This document shows, in pieces, positions 6,416 to 14,289 of a stretch of DNA of 18,039 nucleotides. Source of the DNA: Alphaproteobacteria bacterium (GTDB taxonomy: Bacteria; Pseudomonadota; Alphaproteobacteria; Micavibrionales; Micavibrionaceae). Location: the NCBI GenBank assembly GCA_030432775.1, contig JAUILO010000037.1, positions 1 through 18,039 of the forward strand, given 5' to 3'. The translations under genes and the position numbers were made by a program. The notes beneath the pieces were generated by a model. It ran no database searches. It was not told the origin of the DNA and saw nothing but the letters and a program-made list of their open reading frames with translations. Numbering within the stretch: position 1 is the first letter of the stretch; each line of letters starts with the position of its first letter.

Positions 6416-9259
6416 TTACCCAACATTTTTGGAAAGTGTTTCTGACAAAGCGTTCAGCAAGTTATCACGATCAAACTTGGGAACATAATTGGTGAAGCCA
6501 ACTTCGCGGCCACGATCCATATCTTGCGGTGTTGCATGCGAAGATAGAGCCAGCATCGGAATGTTTTGCCAGTTTGAATCAGCTTTGATTTTTTGGGCAA
6601 ATTCAAAGCCGTCCATTTCAGGCATTTCGATATCGCTGACGATTACATCAAAAATACGGCCCTGCTCACAAAGCTTGAGCGCATCAATTGCATTATTGGC
6701 TGTGGTCACTTCGTAACCGGCCACTTGTAAAAGCGGGGTCAGCATGTTTCTAAAAAATGGACTGTCCTCGACAAGTAAAATACGTTTACCGGCTTCGTCT
6801 GCTTCGCCGCCTGATTTAAATGGCGAGTCGTCATGGTCCTTGAACCAGTCGGTGTTGACAGAGTTTAAATAATGTCCGACGTCAACAACATCTGTGGCTT
6901 TGCCATCGATAATGGCGCTGCCGATAATGCCGTCTTCCTGAGCGGCGACCTGTACATCAATGCGCTGTTCTGTGATGTCGATAATCTCGTCAACAATAAT
7001 ACCCATCGATTGGTCTTTATCAGCAAACACAAGAACAGGAACAGATCCTTCTTCCGGTATGGCTTGTGAAGCAGAGAAGGGAACCAGCGGCATTAACTTG
7101 CCGCGATATTGTACAACCATTCGGTTATTGGCGCTTTCAATATCTTGTAACTTGATTTCTTCAAGGCGCGAAACAACCTCAAGCGGAACAGCTTTCGGCG
7201 ATTTGTTGCCTGCACGGAATAATAGCAGCGCAGCTTTGTTGGAAGCGACATCGCTGTATATTTCGTCTGTATCCTGTTCGGAGGATGTGGCGGTGTCCAT
7301 ATTGCCTGTTGATTTGGCTATGCCGTTAGGGTCAAGAATCATGATAACCTTGCCATCCCCCAATATTGTATTGCCCGAGAACATCTCGATATCTTTTAAT
7401 ATACGGGCTACAGGCTTTACGACAATTTCTTCTGTGTCGAAAACGCGGTCGACGATAATGCCGAAATCATATGCGCCAACTTGTGTCACAACGATATATT
7501 TGCTGAGATATTTTGCGTTCGGGTTCTCGGTTTTTGCGGCTTCTTTTTCTTTCTCTTTTGCGCTTTTCTCGGTTTCATCCGGCGCATCATTATCGTTAAT
7601 TTGCGGCACGGCTTTTGGCGCAATTGGCGGCATGCTGTCGCCAATTTTAAGCACTTCTTCAAGGCTTACCAATGGGAGTAGCTTGTCACGCAAGCGGAAT
7701 ACCGGTGTGCCTTTGATTGTTTCAATGCGATTTTCCCCGTCAATAGATGTCATGACAAGTTCGCGTACAGCAAGTTGCGGTATAGCAAATTTCTCGCCGC
7801 TTGATTCAACAATCATGGCAGATACAATCGCCAGAGTTAGTGGAATTTTGATCGTAAAGGTAGAGCCTTTACCTTCGGTTGAGATTAAATCAATAGAACC
7901 GCCGATTTTCTCGATATTGGTTTTAACAACATCCATCCCGACGCCGCGGCCAGATACAGATGTAACTTTCTCGGCAGTGGATAGGCCGGCATTGAATATA
8001 AATTTCTGGATTTGCTGGTCGCTCATATCCGAAAGTTCTTCTTCTGTGGCAAGGCCACTGGATAAGACTTTGTCGCGGATCTTGTCAACGGCAAGACCTT
8101 TACCGTCATCGGTAATCTGGATAATGATGTGGCCGCCTTCATGGAAAGCTTCGAGCTTGATTGTGCCTGTTTCCTTTTTGCCAGCCGCAAGGCGCTCTTC
8201 AGGTGTTTCAATCCCGTGATCGCCGGAGTTGCGCACCATATGGGTGAGCGGATCTTTGATCAGTTCCAAAATCTGGCGGTCAAGTTCGGTGTCCTCACCG
8301 ATCATTTTAAGGTCAATTTTCTTGTTCAGTTCCATGCTGAGGTCGCGAATAATACGCGGCAGCTTTGCCCATGCGTTTCCGATTGGCTGCATGCGGGTTT
8401 TCATTACGCCTTCTTGCAAATCGGATACAACGTGGTTAAGGCGTTGCAGTGGAACAGAAAAATCTGTTTCGTGCTGTTGTCTTAAAATCTGTAGCAACTG
8501 GTTGCGCGTCAGAACGAGTTCGCTGACCATTGTCATGAGGTTTTCAAGGACATCAACATTCACGCGTAATGATTGTGTGCCAAGAGATTTCTTTTTCGGG
8601 CCGGCATCCTGCTCGGAGACTGGTGCTTTGACTGGCGTTTTGACCGGCGGCGCGGCTTGTTTGAGCTCTGTGACGTTTTCCGGAAGTAATTCCTCGTCGC
8701 CATTTTTGTCTGATGTGTCTAGCTCTTCTGTGTCTGCGTTGTTCTCAGCACTGCCCTCTGCCTGCGCGGCCTCAAGTGCTGCGTTATGTTCAAGCGCTTT
8801 GTCAATTTCCGATAGGTCGGCGCCGATTGCAACAAGATCATCAATGGATATCATGCCTTCGATCTGAGAGTCGTTGTTCTTTGTACTGTCGTAAATTGCG
8901 GCCAGTTTTGCAATAAGCTCGCTGTCATCACCCTCAGGTTCTGATCCGGTTTCTTCAAGCTCTGATAAAATGTACTTGATGCGATCCAGGCTTTCGAAAA
9001 TTATTGTGACATATTCAGGCGTGACTTCCAGTACGCCGTCTCTGAACAGGCCGAGTACATCTTCACCCTTATGGGCAACGCCTTCCAAGCGGGGTAGGCC
9101 TAAAAAGCCACAAGTGCCTTTAATGGTATGGATAATGCGGAAGATCTGAGAAAGAAGATCTTTATCGTTTGGGTTCTGCTCGAGTTTCACAAGATCGGCA
9201 TCAAGATCTGTCAGGTTCTTACTGGTTTCTGTTAAAAATTCCGCAATTAAATCGTCCAT
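6416..9259 (-). CDS. cheA: Hybrid chemotaxis histidine kinase CheA with two CheW-like modules and a C-terminal receiver
   Basis: CheA autophosphorylates in response to receptors and passes phosphate to CheY and CheB. Domain order in the 947 residues: histidine phosphotransfer domain with His44 in IHTIKG; an acidic low-complexity linker (about 105-225) with no recognisable P2 domain; dimerisation helices (about 228-290); an ATPase domain with MVRNSGDHGIE (341-351), DDGKG (384-388) and GRGVGMDVV (437-445); a first CheW-like region (about 472-650) interrupted by a charged Lys/Glu-rich insert (about 550-580); a second CheW-like region (about 672-800); and a receiver (about 825-945) with Glu831-Asp832, phospho-acceptor Asp876 in VSDIEMP and Lys928. 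It is about 300 residues longer than the classical enzyme because of the extra modules. GGGAGG 6 bases upstream fixes the start. It is the first gene of the cheA-W-Y-B-R operon. Confidence 0.97.
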   Translation of the reverse strand: MDDLIAEFLTETSKNLTDLDADLVKLEQNPNDKDLLSQIFRIIHTIKGTCGFLGLPRLEGVAHKGEDVLGLFRDGVLEVTPEYVTIIFESLDRIKYILSELEETGSEPEGDDSELIAKLAAIYDSTKNNDSQIEGMISIDDLVAIGADLSEIDKALEHNAALEAAQAEGSAENNADTEELDTSDKNGDEELLPENVTELKQAAPPVKTPVKAPVSEQDAGPKKKSLGTQSLRVNVDVLENLMTMVSELVLTRNQLLQILRQQHETDFSVPLQRLNHVVSDLQEGVMKTRMQPIGNAWAKLPRIIRDLSMELNKKIDLKMIGEDTELDRQILELIKDPLTHMVRNSGDHGIETPEERLAAGKKETGTIKLEAFHEGGHIIIQITDDGKGLAVDKIRDKVLSSGLATEEELSDMSDQQIQKFIFNAGLSTAEKVTSVSGRGVGMDVVKTNIEKIGGSIDLISTEGKGSTFTIKIPLTLAIVSAMIVESSGEKFAIPQLAVRELVMTSIDGENRIETIKGTPVFRLRDKLLPLVSLEEVLKIGDSMPPIAPKAVPQINDNDAPDETEKSAKEKEKEAAKTENPNAKYLSKYIVVTQVGAYDFGIIVDRVFDTEEIVVKPVARILKDIEMFSGNTILGDGKVIMILDPNGIAKSTGNMDTATSSEQDTDEIYSDVASNKAALLLFRAGNKSPKAVPLEVVSRLEEIKLQDIESANNRMVVQYRGKLMPLVPFSASQAIPEEGSVPVLVFADKDQSMGIIVDEIIDITEQRIDVQVAAQEDGIIGSAIIDGKATDVVDVGHYLNSVNTDWFKDHDDSPFKSGGEADEAGKRILLVEDSPFFRNMLTPLLQVAGYEVTTANNAIDALKLCEQGRIFDVIVSDIEMPEMDGFEFAQKIKADSNWQNIPMLALSSHATPQDMDRGREVGFTNYVPKFDRDNLLNALSETLSKNVG

Positions 9260-9322
9260 CTAATCCTCCCAGTTGCGAGCGCGAACAGCTAAAAATTATT
9301 CGCCCTTATCGATGAAATATTA

Positions 9323-9359
9323 AGAAAAAACATCATGTTACCGCAAAGGTCTGATGTTT
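9323..9359 (-). terminator. Terminator-like hairpin between chpT and cheA
   Basis: AAACATCA (9328-9335) and TGATGTTT (9352-9359) form an 8-bp stem with a 16-base loop that can close further through ACC/GGT. On the minus strand the stem is followed by a T-rich tract (TTTC, then TT). It lies about 115 bases after the chpT stop and about 65 bases before the cheA ATG. It could end the galU-pgm-chpT transcript. It also lies downstream of a candidate che promoter, so it could act in the cheA leader. Confidence 0.45.
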
Positions 9360-9414
9360 ATTGTTAGATTATTGTACCTGAAATCAAGTAATATCATAAT
9401 ACTTTTTCACCGTC

Positions 9415-9441
9415 CTAATAGGATAGCGTTAAAAGTGTCAA
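9415..9441 (-). promoter_or_regulatory. Candidate promoter for the chemotaxis operon
   Basis: On the minus strand a perfect -35 box TTGACA (9436-9441) is followed by TATTAG (9415-9420) after 15 bp, which is shorter than the optimal 17. The predicted transcript would carry a leader of about 150 bases containing the hairpin at 9323-9359. The short spacing suggests either a weak or activator-dependent promoter or a chance match. Confidence 0.3.
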
Positions 9442-9473
9442 AGAGTGGTTAATTTGATATGGAAAATGATGGG

Positions 9474-10103
9474 CTAGCTTGTTGATATCTCTAGTTTAAT
9501 TTGGCTGTCGCCAGCAGGAGCCATAGAGATTGTAAAGCCGTGTTCATTTGCTAAAAGTGTTGCTGCATACGCATGTACGGTTCGCGGGTCTAGTTCTTCA
9601 ACTTCGATATCGTGACTTAACGCATCAAGTACAAATGGTCGGATATTAGCGTTCTCGCCTTTTGCCAGAATGACGCAATTGTTGTTCTCATCAGCGCTGA
9701 CGGTAATCTCGCCGCCTTTGGGTAGGCATTCATGGGCTAGAATTAAGGTGTTCATTAAAACTTTGGCGTAGCTTGCCGGTCTTTCATCAAAACCGATCGG
9801 GCCGTATGGGTCCCAATTTTGTGTGGTTTTTCCTTCGGCTTGTAATAAATTGCCGAAAACGCGGTGAACGTCTTCGGGTTTTACGCTCGGGTCATTGCCT
9901 CCAAGGCCGTAAGCCACACGGAAAACCTGAAGTCTGGCCGATGAAGTTTTGATACTGTCGGCGATAAGTCCCATGGCTTCGTCGCCAGCGTCCTCAATGC
10001 CCATTTCTTCTATGAATTCCAAACCGTTTTGAATAGCGCTTGTCGGACTGATCAAATCGTGACAGATACGGGATGCAATAAGTTCAAGAATGATGTTTTT
10101 CAC
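9474..10103 (-). CDS. chpT: ChpT-type histidine phosphotransferase
   Basis: ChpT relays phosphate from the hybrid kinase CckA to CtrA and CpdR, controlling cell cycle and, in many alphaproteobacteria, motility. The 209-residue protein carries the family's N-terminal signature LIASRICHDLISPTSAIQNG (residues 8-27), with His15 as the predicted phospho-acceptor at the start of the helical hairpin. The C-terminal part (about 80-209) corresponds to the degenerate, non-ATP-binding kinase-like domain of the family. The start is GTG at 10101-10103, supported by AGGAG about 8 bases upstream; no upstream ATG fits better. It lies 84 bp after the phosphohexomutase gene and 214 bp before cheA. Family membership is clear from the motif; the actual relay partners are not in the window. 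Confidence 0.9.
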   Translation of the reverse strand: MKNIILELIASRICHDLISPTSAIQNGLEFIEEMGIEDAGDEAMGLIADSIKTSSARLQVFRVAYGLGGNDPSVKPEDVHRVFGNLLQAEGKTTQNWDPYGPIGFDERPASYAKVLMNTLILAHECLPKGGEITVSADENNNCVILAKGENANIRPFVLDALSHDIEVEELDPRTVHAYAATLLANEHGFTISMAPAGDSQIKLEISTS

Positions 10104-10187
10104 AGTCAGTAACTCCTATATTGGTTTATTATTATTGTTGGTTGTTATTATTGTTTATTCAGTTTGTTTGTTCTGGTTTCTTCAATT

Positions 10188-11627
10188 TTATTCGCTATCA
10201 AAGTCAATTGTATAGCCGAATTTCTTTATTTCGTTTGATACCATCTCTTTTAGTTTTTCAAGTGCCTCGGGGGTTCTTGCCTCTGCGCGTGTGGCGAGCG
10301 CATTTTGTGTGTTGGATGCACGCAGTAACCACCAGCCATCTTTTGTGGATAGGCGAATGCCGTCCATATCCATCACTTCAAATTCTTCGGTCTCAGCGCG
10401 CTGTTTCAGGCTTGCTGTGATCTCTTCGACTATTGCGAATTTCTGTGTTTCATCAACATCGAATCTGATTTCCGGTGTATTGCACAAAACGGGAAGGTGG
10501 GTTGTCATGGTGGATAGTGGCGCTCCATTTTCGACAATTTCATTAATAAGGCGAATGGCGCAATAGATGCCGTCATCAAAGCCATACCATTTATCGGCAA
10601 AGACGATGTGTCCACTTAGCTCTCCGCCAAGAGGGGATTTAAGTTCGGCCATTTTGTCCTTAAGAAGCGAGTGACCGGTTTTCCACATAACAGGCGTTCC
10701 GCCAAGGCGTTTAATTTCATCAAACAAAACCTGCGAACATTTGACATCGGCCACTATGGGGGCGCCGGGGCTGGATTCCAGTATTTCTTTGGCGTATAGC
10801 GCCGTCAAAAGGTCGCTGCGTAATATCTGGCCTTTTTCGTCGACAACGCCAACACGGTCGCCATCGCCATCAAAAGCCACGCCAAGGTCGCAGTTTTGTG
10901 TTCTGACCACATCGATAATATCAATCAGGTTTTTATCAACGGTCGGATCGGGGTGGTGGTTGGGAAAGTCAGCATCAATGTCTTCGAACATTAAAATATG
11001 TTCGCCCGGCATTTTGCTTGTCAGCATCTGGATGATTTCGCCTGCTGCGCCATTGCCGCAATCCCATGCGATTTTCTTTGATGATAAATCGGCCTTTGTC
11101 AGGTCTTTCAACAATCTTTCAACATAGGTTTCCTTGATGTCGATCTCGCGTGATGATCCCGTGCCGGATGTATAATCGCCGGTCTCGGCAATTTTGCCTA
11201 TTTCCTGAATAATATCGCCGAAAATCTGTTTGCTCTGCATGGTCATTTTAAAACCGTTATAATCAGGCGGGTTGTGTGATCCTGTGATCATGACGCCCGC
11301 ATCTTTCAAACGGTCTTTCACGGCAAAATAGAGCATGGGCGTTGGGCCAAGGCCGATATTCTCGACATCAATACCCACATCAACGAGACCTTGAATAAGG
11401 GCTTGGGCAAATATGGGGGATGAATGACGGCCGTCATAACCGACACACATTGTCTGTCCACCATCTTTTTTAACGTAAGAACCAAAAGCACAGCCAATTG
11501 CGTAGGCGTCTTCAGCGCGTAAATCAACATCCACACGGCCACGTATATCGTATTCGCGTAAAATATCGGGGCTGAATTTATAAGGCACGGGCTTATGTGG
11601 TGTTTGCGCTTGTTCTTGTAAGGTCAT
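10188..11627 (-). CDS. Phosphomannomutase/phosphoglucomutase (alpha-D-phosphohexomutase)
   Basis: Enzymes of this family interconvert hexose 6- and 1-phosphates through a phosphoserine intermediate. The four signatures are all present: active-site Ser117 in TGSHNPP, metal-binding DGDGDR (253-258), sugar-specificity loop GELSGH (335-340) and phosphate-binding RASNT (436-440). The GELSGH loop and the 479-residue length fit the bacterial dual-specificity PMM/PGM class (AlgC/ManB-like) rather than the dedicated phosphoglucosamine mutase. The gene follows galU by 25 bp, so the pair probably converts glucose-6-phosphate to glucose-1-phosphate and then UDP-glucose for envelope polysaccharide; mannose-1-phosphate is the alternative product. 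The ribosome site is weak. I leave the symbol blank because substrate preference cannot be read from sequence. Confidence 0.95.
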   Translation of the reverse strand: MTLQEQAQTPHKPVPYKFSPDILREYDIRGRVDVDLRAEDAYAIGCAFGSYVKKDGGQTMCVGYDGRHSSPIFAQALIQGLVDVGIDVENIGLGPTPMLYFAVKDRLKDAGVMITGSHNPPDYNGFKMTMQSKQIFGDIIQEIGKIAETGDYTSGTGSSREIDIKETYVERLLKDLTKADLSSKKIAWDCGNGAAGEIIQMLTSKMPGEHILMFEDIDADFPNHHPDPTVDKNLIDIIDVVRTQNCDLGVAFDGDGDRVGVVDEKGQILRSDLLTALYAKEILESSPGAPIVADVKCSQVLFDEIKRLGGTPVMWKTGHSLLKDKMAELKSPLGGELSGHIVFADKWYGFDDGIYCAIRLINEIVENGAPLSTMTTHLPVLCNTPEIRFDVDETQKFAIVEEITASLKQRAETEEFEVMDMDGIRLSTKDGWWLLRASNTQNALATRAEARTPEALEKLKEMVSNEIKKFGYTIDFDSE

Positions 11628-11652
11628 GAATCAAAACCGTTAATTGGGGTTA

Positions 11653-12546
11653 TCATTTATATTTTGTCAGAATATTGCTCACATCCTGACCGATTTCATC
11701 ATCCTGAAGGGCATAGGCGATGTTGGCTTCGATAAAGCCAAGGCGGCTGCCGCAATCATAACGCTGACCTTCATAGCGCAGGCCGTAAAATGGCTGGTTT
11801 CCAATAAGTTTAGCCATTGCATCGGTAAGCTGGATTTCGCCACCTGCGCCTGTTTCAAAAGCACTTAAGTGATCAAAAACTTCCGGCTGTAAAATGTAAC
11901 GTCCGATAATCGATGTGTTTGACGGTGCGTTTTCAGGTAAAGGTTTTTCGACAAGACCTTGAATATCAACAATTTTTCCATCATCGGATTTAATGTCCAA
12001 TACGCCGTATTTGGCTGTGTCTTTTTTCGGAACATCCATAACCGCAACAACATTACCACCAGTTTCGTTATAAGCCTCGACCATTTGTGACAAGCAGCCT
12101 TTTTCAGCCAGAATAACATCGTCCGGCAGCATAATTGCAAATGGCTCGTCACCGATAAGTTTTTTCGCACACCAAATAGCATGACCAAGGCCAAGCGGGC
12201 GGGGCTGGCGGGTCAGGAATAGCTTTCCTTCCGGCATTTCGCTGTTGGTGATCTTTTCGATCATGTCTGTTTTGCCGCGGCGCTCTAAAGTTTCGATTAA
12301 TTCGGGCTGGTAATCGAAATGCTCTTCCAGCATTTCTTTTTGCCGGCCGGTAACAAACAGGAATTCTTCGATACCGGCATCGCGTGCTTCTTCGTAAGCG
12401 TGCTGAATGAGGGGGCGATCGTTAAGGGGGAGCATTTCCTTTGGCATGACTTTTGTGGCCGGAAGAAAGCGTGTACCAAGACCGGCAACCGGAAAAACGG
12501 CTTTACGGACTGGTTTAAATGTTTTTGCTGTACTCATGGGTTTCAT
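11653..12546 (-). CDS. galU: UTP-glucose-1-phosphate uridylyltransferase
   Basis: GalU makes UDP-glucose from UTP and glucose-1-phosphate, the donor for lipopolysaccharide, capsule and other glycans. The 297-residue protein has the nucleotidyltransferase signature AGLGTRFLPATKVMPKEMLP (21-40), the metal-binding MLPDD near residue 140, and the sugar-binding VEKP and GGEIQLTDA segments typical of bacterial GalU. The annotated ATG (12544-12546) and a second ATG three codons later are both plausible; neither has a convincing ribosome site. The downstream phosphohexomutase begins 25 bp later and is probably cotranscribed. Confidence 0.97.
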   Translation of the reverse strand: MKPMSTAKTFKPVRKAVFPVAGLGTRFLPATKVMPKEMLPLNDRPLIQHAYEEARDAGIEEFLFVTGRQKEMLEEHFDYQPELIETLERRGKTDMIEKITNSEMPEGKLFLTRQPRPLGLGHAIWCAKKLIGDEPFAIMLPDDVILAEKGCLSQMVEAYNETGGNVVAVMDVPKKDTAKYGVLDIKSDDGKIVDIQGLVEKPLPENAPSNTSIIGRYILQPEVFDHLSAFETGAGGEIQLTDAMAKLIGNQPFYGLRYEGQRYDCGSRLGFIEANIAYALQDDEIGQDVSNILTKYK

Positions 12547-12595
12547 TCGCTTGTTTAAAGTGCGCCCATCCTATGCATTTCATAAGCATTTTGCA

Positions 12596-12635
12596 AGTCC
12601 GCAAAGCTTAAACAGCTGTGCTTGTTATGCGGACT
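12596..12635. other. Long stem-loop in the gap between the J-domain gene and galU
   Basis: AGTCCGC (12596-12602) and GCGGACT (12629-12635) form a perfect GC-rich 7-bp stem. The 26-base interior can pair further through AAGC (12604-12607) and GCTT (12620-12623). On the minus strand no U tract follows; on the plus strand the next bases are only moderately T-rich. It may be an RNA 3' end or a galU leader structure. Confidence 0.4.
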
Positions 12636-12680
12636 GGTTTGTCTTGTTGTAAATGCGATTGGGCTGACTGAAATGAACTG

Positions 12681-12727
12681 TATCTGGCTTTGCCGCTATC
12701 TGGCTTTGCCGCTATCTGGCTTTGCCG
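12681..12727. repeat. Three tandem copies of a 16-bp unit immediately 3' of the J-domain gene
   Basis: TATCTGGCTTTGCCG repeats at 12681-12695, 12697-12711 and 12713-12727 with a single C between copies, so the period is 16 bp and the copies are identical. The array ends at the base next to the stop codon of the J-domain gene (12728-12730). There are no spacers or associated cas genes, so this is a simple tandem repeat, not a CRISPR. Identical copies indicate a recent or homogenised duplication. Confidence 0.9.
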
Positions 12728-13186
12728 TTAATTGCCTTTTTTGTATTTAATCAGAGTATCACGCGCCTGATTTAATTTTTCGGCAAGTCCATGCGAGCCA
12801 TCCTGATCTGGATGAACTTTCTTCATCAGTTTTTTATAGGCTGCTTCTATATCTTTATCGCTGGCATCTTTTTTTAAGCCCAGAATATCCAGTGCTTCTT
12901 CTGCGCTCATATCTGATGCGCGGCGCGTTGTTTGTTTGTGATGGGGTATGGATGGATTGCGAATTTGCTTATACAGGCCGTAACCAAAAGGCCATAGCGC
13001 AATCAGGAAGGTCAGGGCGGCAGCGAGCTTACCTGTCAGCGCCATATGGGTCAGGGTGATGATCAGTATCAACGAGATAAATGACAGCGCCAGCGTGCTG
13101 ATTTGCTGAACCGTAGCATTGGTAAGGAATTTATACAGGCCGTAAATACCCATCAAGATTCCGAAAGCTAATATAAAATAAGGCAT
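12728..13186 (-). CDS. Membrane-anchored protein with C-terminal J domain (Tim14/DjlC-like arrangement)
   Basis: The 152-residue protein has two or three predicted membrane segments in its first 75 residues (about 1-20, 28-50 and 52-72). A short basic linker (73-92) and a C-terminal J domain (93-148) follow. The J domain contains helix II EAAYKKLMKKV and the essential HPD (125-127), so it should stimulate the ATPase of an Hsp70 partner such as DnaK. The order, with membrane anchor first and J domain last, matches small TIM14/Pam18-like and DjlC-like proteins and not canonical DnaJ; no Gly/Phe or zinc-finger region is present. The site of action is inferred to be the cytoplasmic face of the inner membrane. 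AAGGA lies about 12 bases upstream of the start. It follows mipZ by 141 bp with a terminator between, so it is probably transcribed separately. Confidence 0.85.
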   Translation of the reverse strand: MPYFILAFGILMGIYGLYKFLTNATVQQISTLALSFISLILIITLTHMALTGKLAAALTFLIALWPFGYGLYKQIRNPSIPHHKQTTRRASDMSAEEALDILGLKKDASDKDIEAAYKKLMKKVHPDQDGSHGLAEKLNQARDTLIKYKKGN

Positions 13187-13242
13187 GTTTTTGCGTCTTC
13201 CTTATGCTGCAAAGTATTATGAGCAGTGTGCCAGATTGCAGC

Positions 13243-13290
13243 AAAAAAGGCTAGATGCGATAACCGCGCCGGTTATGCGCGGGATAAGCC
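13243..13290 (-). terminator. Intrinsic terminator of mipZ
   Basis: On the minus strand GGCT (13287-13290) and AGCC (13249-13252) form an outer stem around a GC-rich hairpin of ATAACCG and CGGTTAT with a 3-base loop (near 13260-13276), extended by GCG/CGC with one bulged base. Six T residues follow directly (13243-13248). It lies about 40 bases after the mipZ stop and separates mipZ from the J-domain gene. Confidence 0.6.
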
Positions 13291-13327
13291 GGAGTTTATG
13301 AGGAAGAGTTCGTGTGCTGTTTGTTTA

Positions 13328-14260
13328 TTAATCGTTGGATTTTTGTACAGAAGCGCCGGAATTATTCTTTGGCGGTTTGATGTAGCCCTTTATTGTTTCC
13401 GGGCTAATCGCGTTGATCAGATGCCTGACTTCTTGTCGCGCGGATATTTCTGATAGGGTGAGTGGCTTTTCACGGTTTTCCTTCAGGTCGAGCAATGTTA
13501 GGCCTTGCAGGAATAGCTCTTTGAATATCACGCGCTCGCCAAAGCCTGTTACCAGTGTAAAGCCGAGTTCTTCGCTGAGCGTTTCAAGGCATTGACCGAC
13601 CATCTCGCGGTTTTTGGCATCAATATGGGATAGGCGGTTGCGCATAACAATCCAGTTTGTTGTTATGCCATTACTGCCGGATTGTTTGATTTTCTGCTGC
13701 TCTTTGACCATATGGCTGTAGATTGATGGTTTGATGATTTCGTGCGTGACCGGATCAATATGCGCCAGCAGGTCAAGATCAATAAAAGAATCGTTGAGCG
13801 GTGTTACCAGTGTATCGGCGCAGCTATGGGCGAGGCGGCTAAGGTATGAATCTGTTCCAGGTGTATCGATAACAACAAAGTCACAACATGGGCGCAGTTC
13901 GTCCAGCGCCATCATAAGAAAGTCGCGTTCTTCCTTTTTTTGACCTTCAACCGTTTCGAGCTGACTGCGCTCTATGGCCATATGCAGCGGGCTTGGCGTT
14001 TCTGTATGGTTGCGGATAACATTGTCCCAGCGGTTTTTAAGGTAGCGCGTAAACGTGCCCTGACGTGCATCAAGGTCTATACTGCTGACTTTATAACCAA
14101 GTCGTAACAACGCAATGGCGGCATGCATGGCTGAAGTCGACTTGCCTGATCCGCCTTTTTCATTACCAAAAACAATGACATGAGCACCGTCATCATCAAA
14201 AGATGGTATGGCGTTCATATTTTCTGTATCTGTCATATTTAATTCGGCTATCATGGACAT
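13328..14260 (-). CDS. mipZ: MipZ-type division-site positioning ATPase (ParA/MinD superfamily)
   Basis: MipZ forms a gradient from chromosome origins through ParB and inhibits FtsZ polymerisation away from midcell in alphaproteobacteria. The 310-residue protein has a deviant Walker A, NEKGGSGKST (33-42, with signature Lys35), and the switch I-like DLDARQGTFTRYL (62-74). Switch II is DTPGTDSYLSRLAHS (132-146). It also has TPLNDSFIDLDLL (153-165) and NWIVMRNRLSHIDAKN (202-217), which are characteristic of MipZ and distinguish it from ParA and MinD. A polar N-terminal extension of about 25 residues precedes the core, with several candidate ATGs (codons 1, 3, 9 and 15); none has a clear ribosome site, so the exact start is uncertain. 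It is divergent from pepP with 29 bp between starts. No parB is in the window. Confidence 0.92.
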   Translation of the reverse strand: MSMIAELNMTDTENMNAIPSFDDDGAHVIVFGNEKGGSGKSTSAMHAAIALLRLGYKVSSIDLDARQGTFTRYLKNRWDNVIRNHTETPSPLHMAIERSQLETVEGQKKEERDFLMMALDELRPCCDFVVIDTPGTDSYLSRLAHSCADTLVTPLNDSFIDLDLLAHIDPVTHEIIKPSIYSHMVKEQQKIKQSGSNGITTNWIVMRNRLSHIDAKNREMVGQCLETLSEELGFTLVTGFGERVIFKELFLQGLTLLDLKENREKPLTLSEISARQEVRHLINAISPETIKGYIKPPKNNSGASVQKSND

Positions 14261-14282
14261 AGTAAAAAAAGAATATTACAAT
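14254..14282 (+). promoter_or_regulatory. Candidate pepP promoter predicting a leaderless transcript
   Basis: TGGACA (14254-14259, 5 of 6 to TTGACA) and TACAAT (14277-14282, 5 of 6 to TATAAT) are spaced by 17 bp. The usual 6-7 base distance puts the first transcribed base at about 14289-14290, which is the A of the pepP ATG. No ribosome-binding site is present before that ATG, which fits leaderless translation. The -35 box overlaps the annotated mipZ start. Confidence 0.5.
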
Positions 14283-14289
14283 CTTCATT

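Noticed and set aside
6960..8219. A 419-codon plus-strand open frame antisense to cheA
   Set aside because: It is a mirror of the strongly conserved cheA coding sequence, has Ser/Ile/Thr-rich low-complexity composition and no recognisable domain or ribosome site.
9429..9452. CtrA-type site (TTAA pair) upstream of cheA
   Set aside because: The two TTAA half-sites are separated by 16 bases instead of the 7 expected for a CtrA box.
12681..12727. Possible CRISPR or miniature mobile element
   Set aside because: There are three adjacent identical copies with a single base between them and no spacers, no terminal inverted repeats and no cas or transposase genes. It is a plain tandem repeat.
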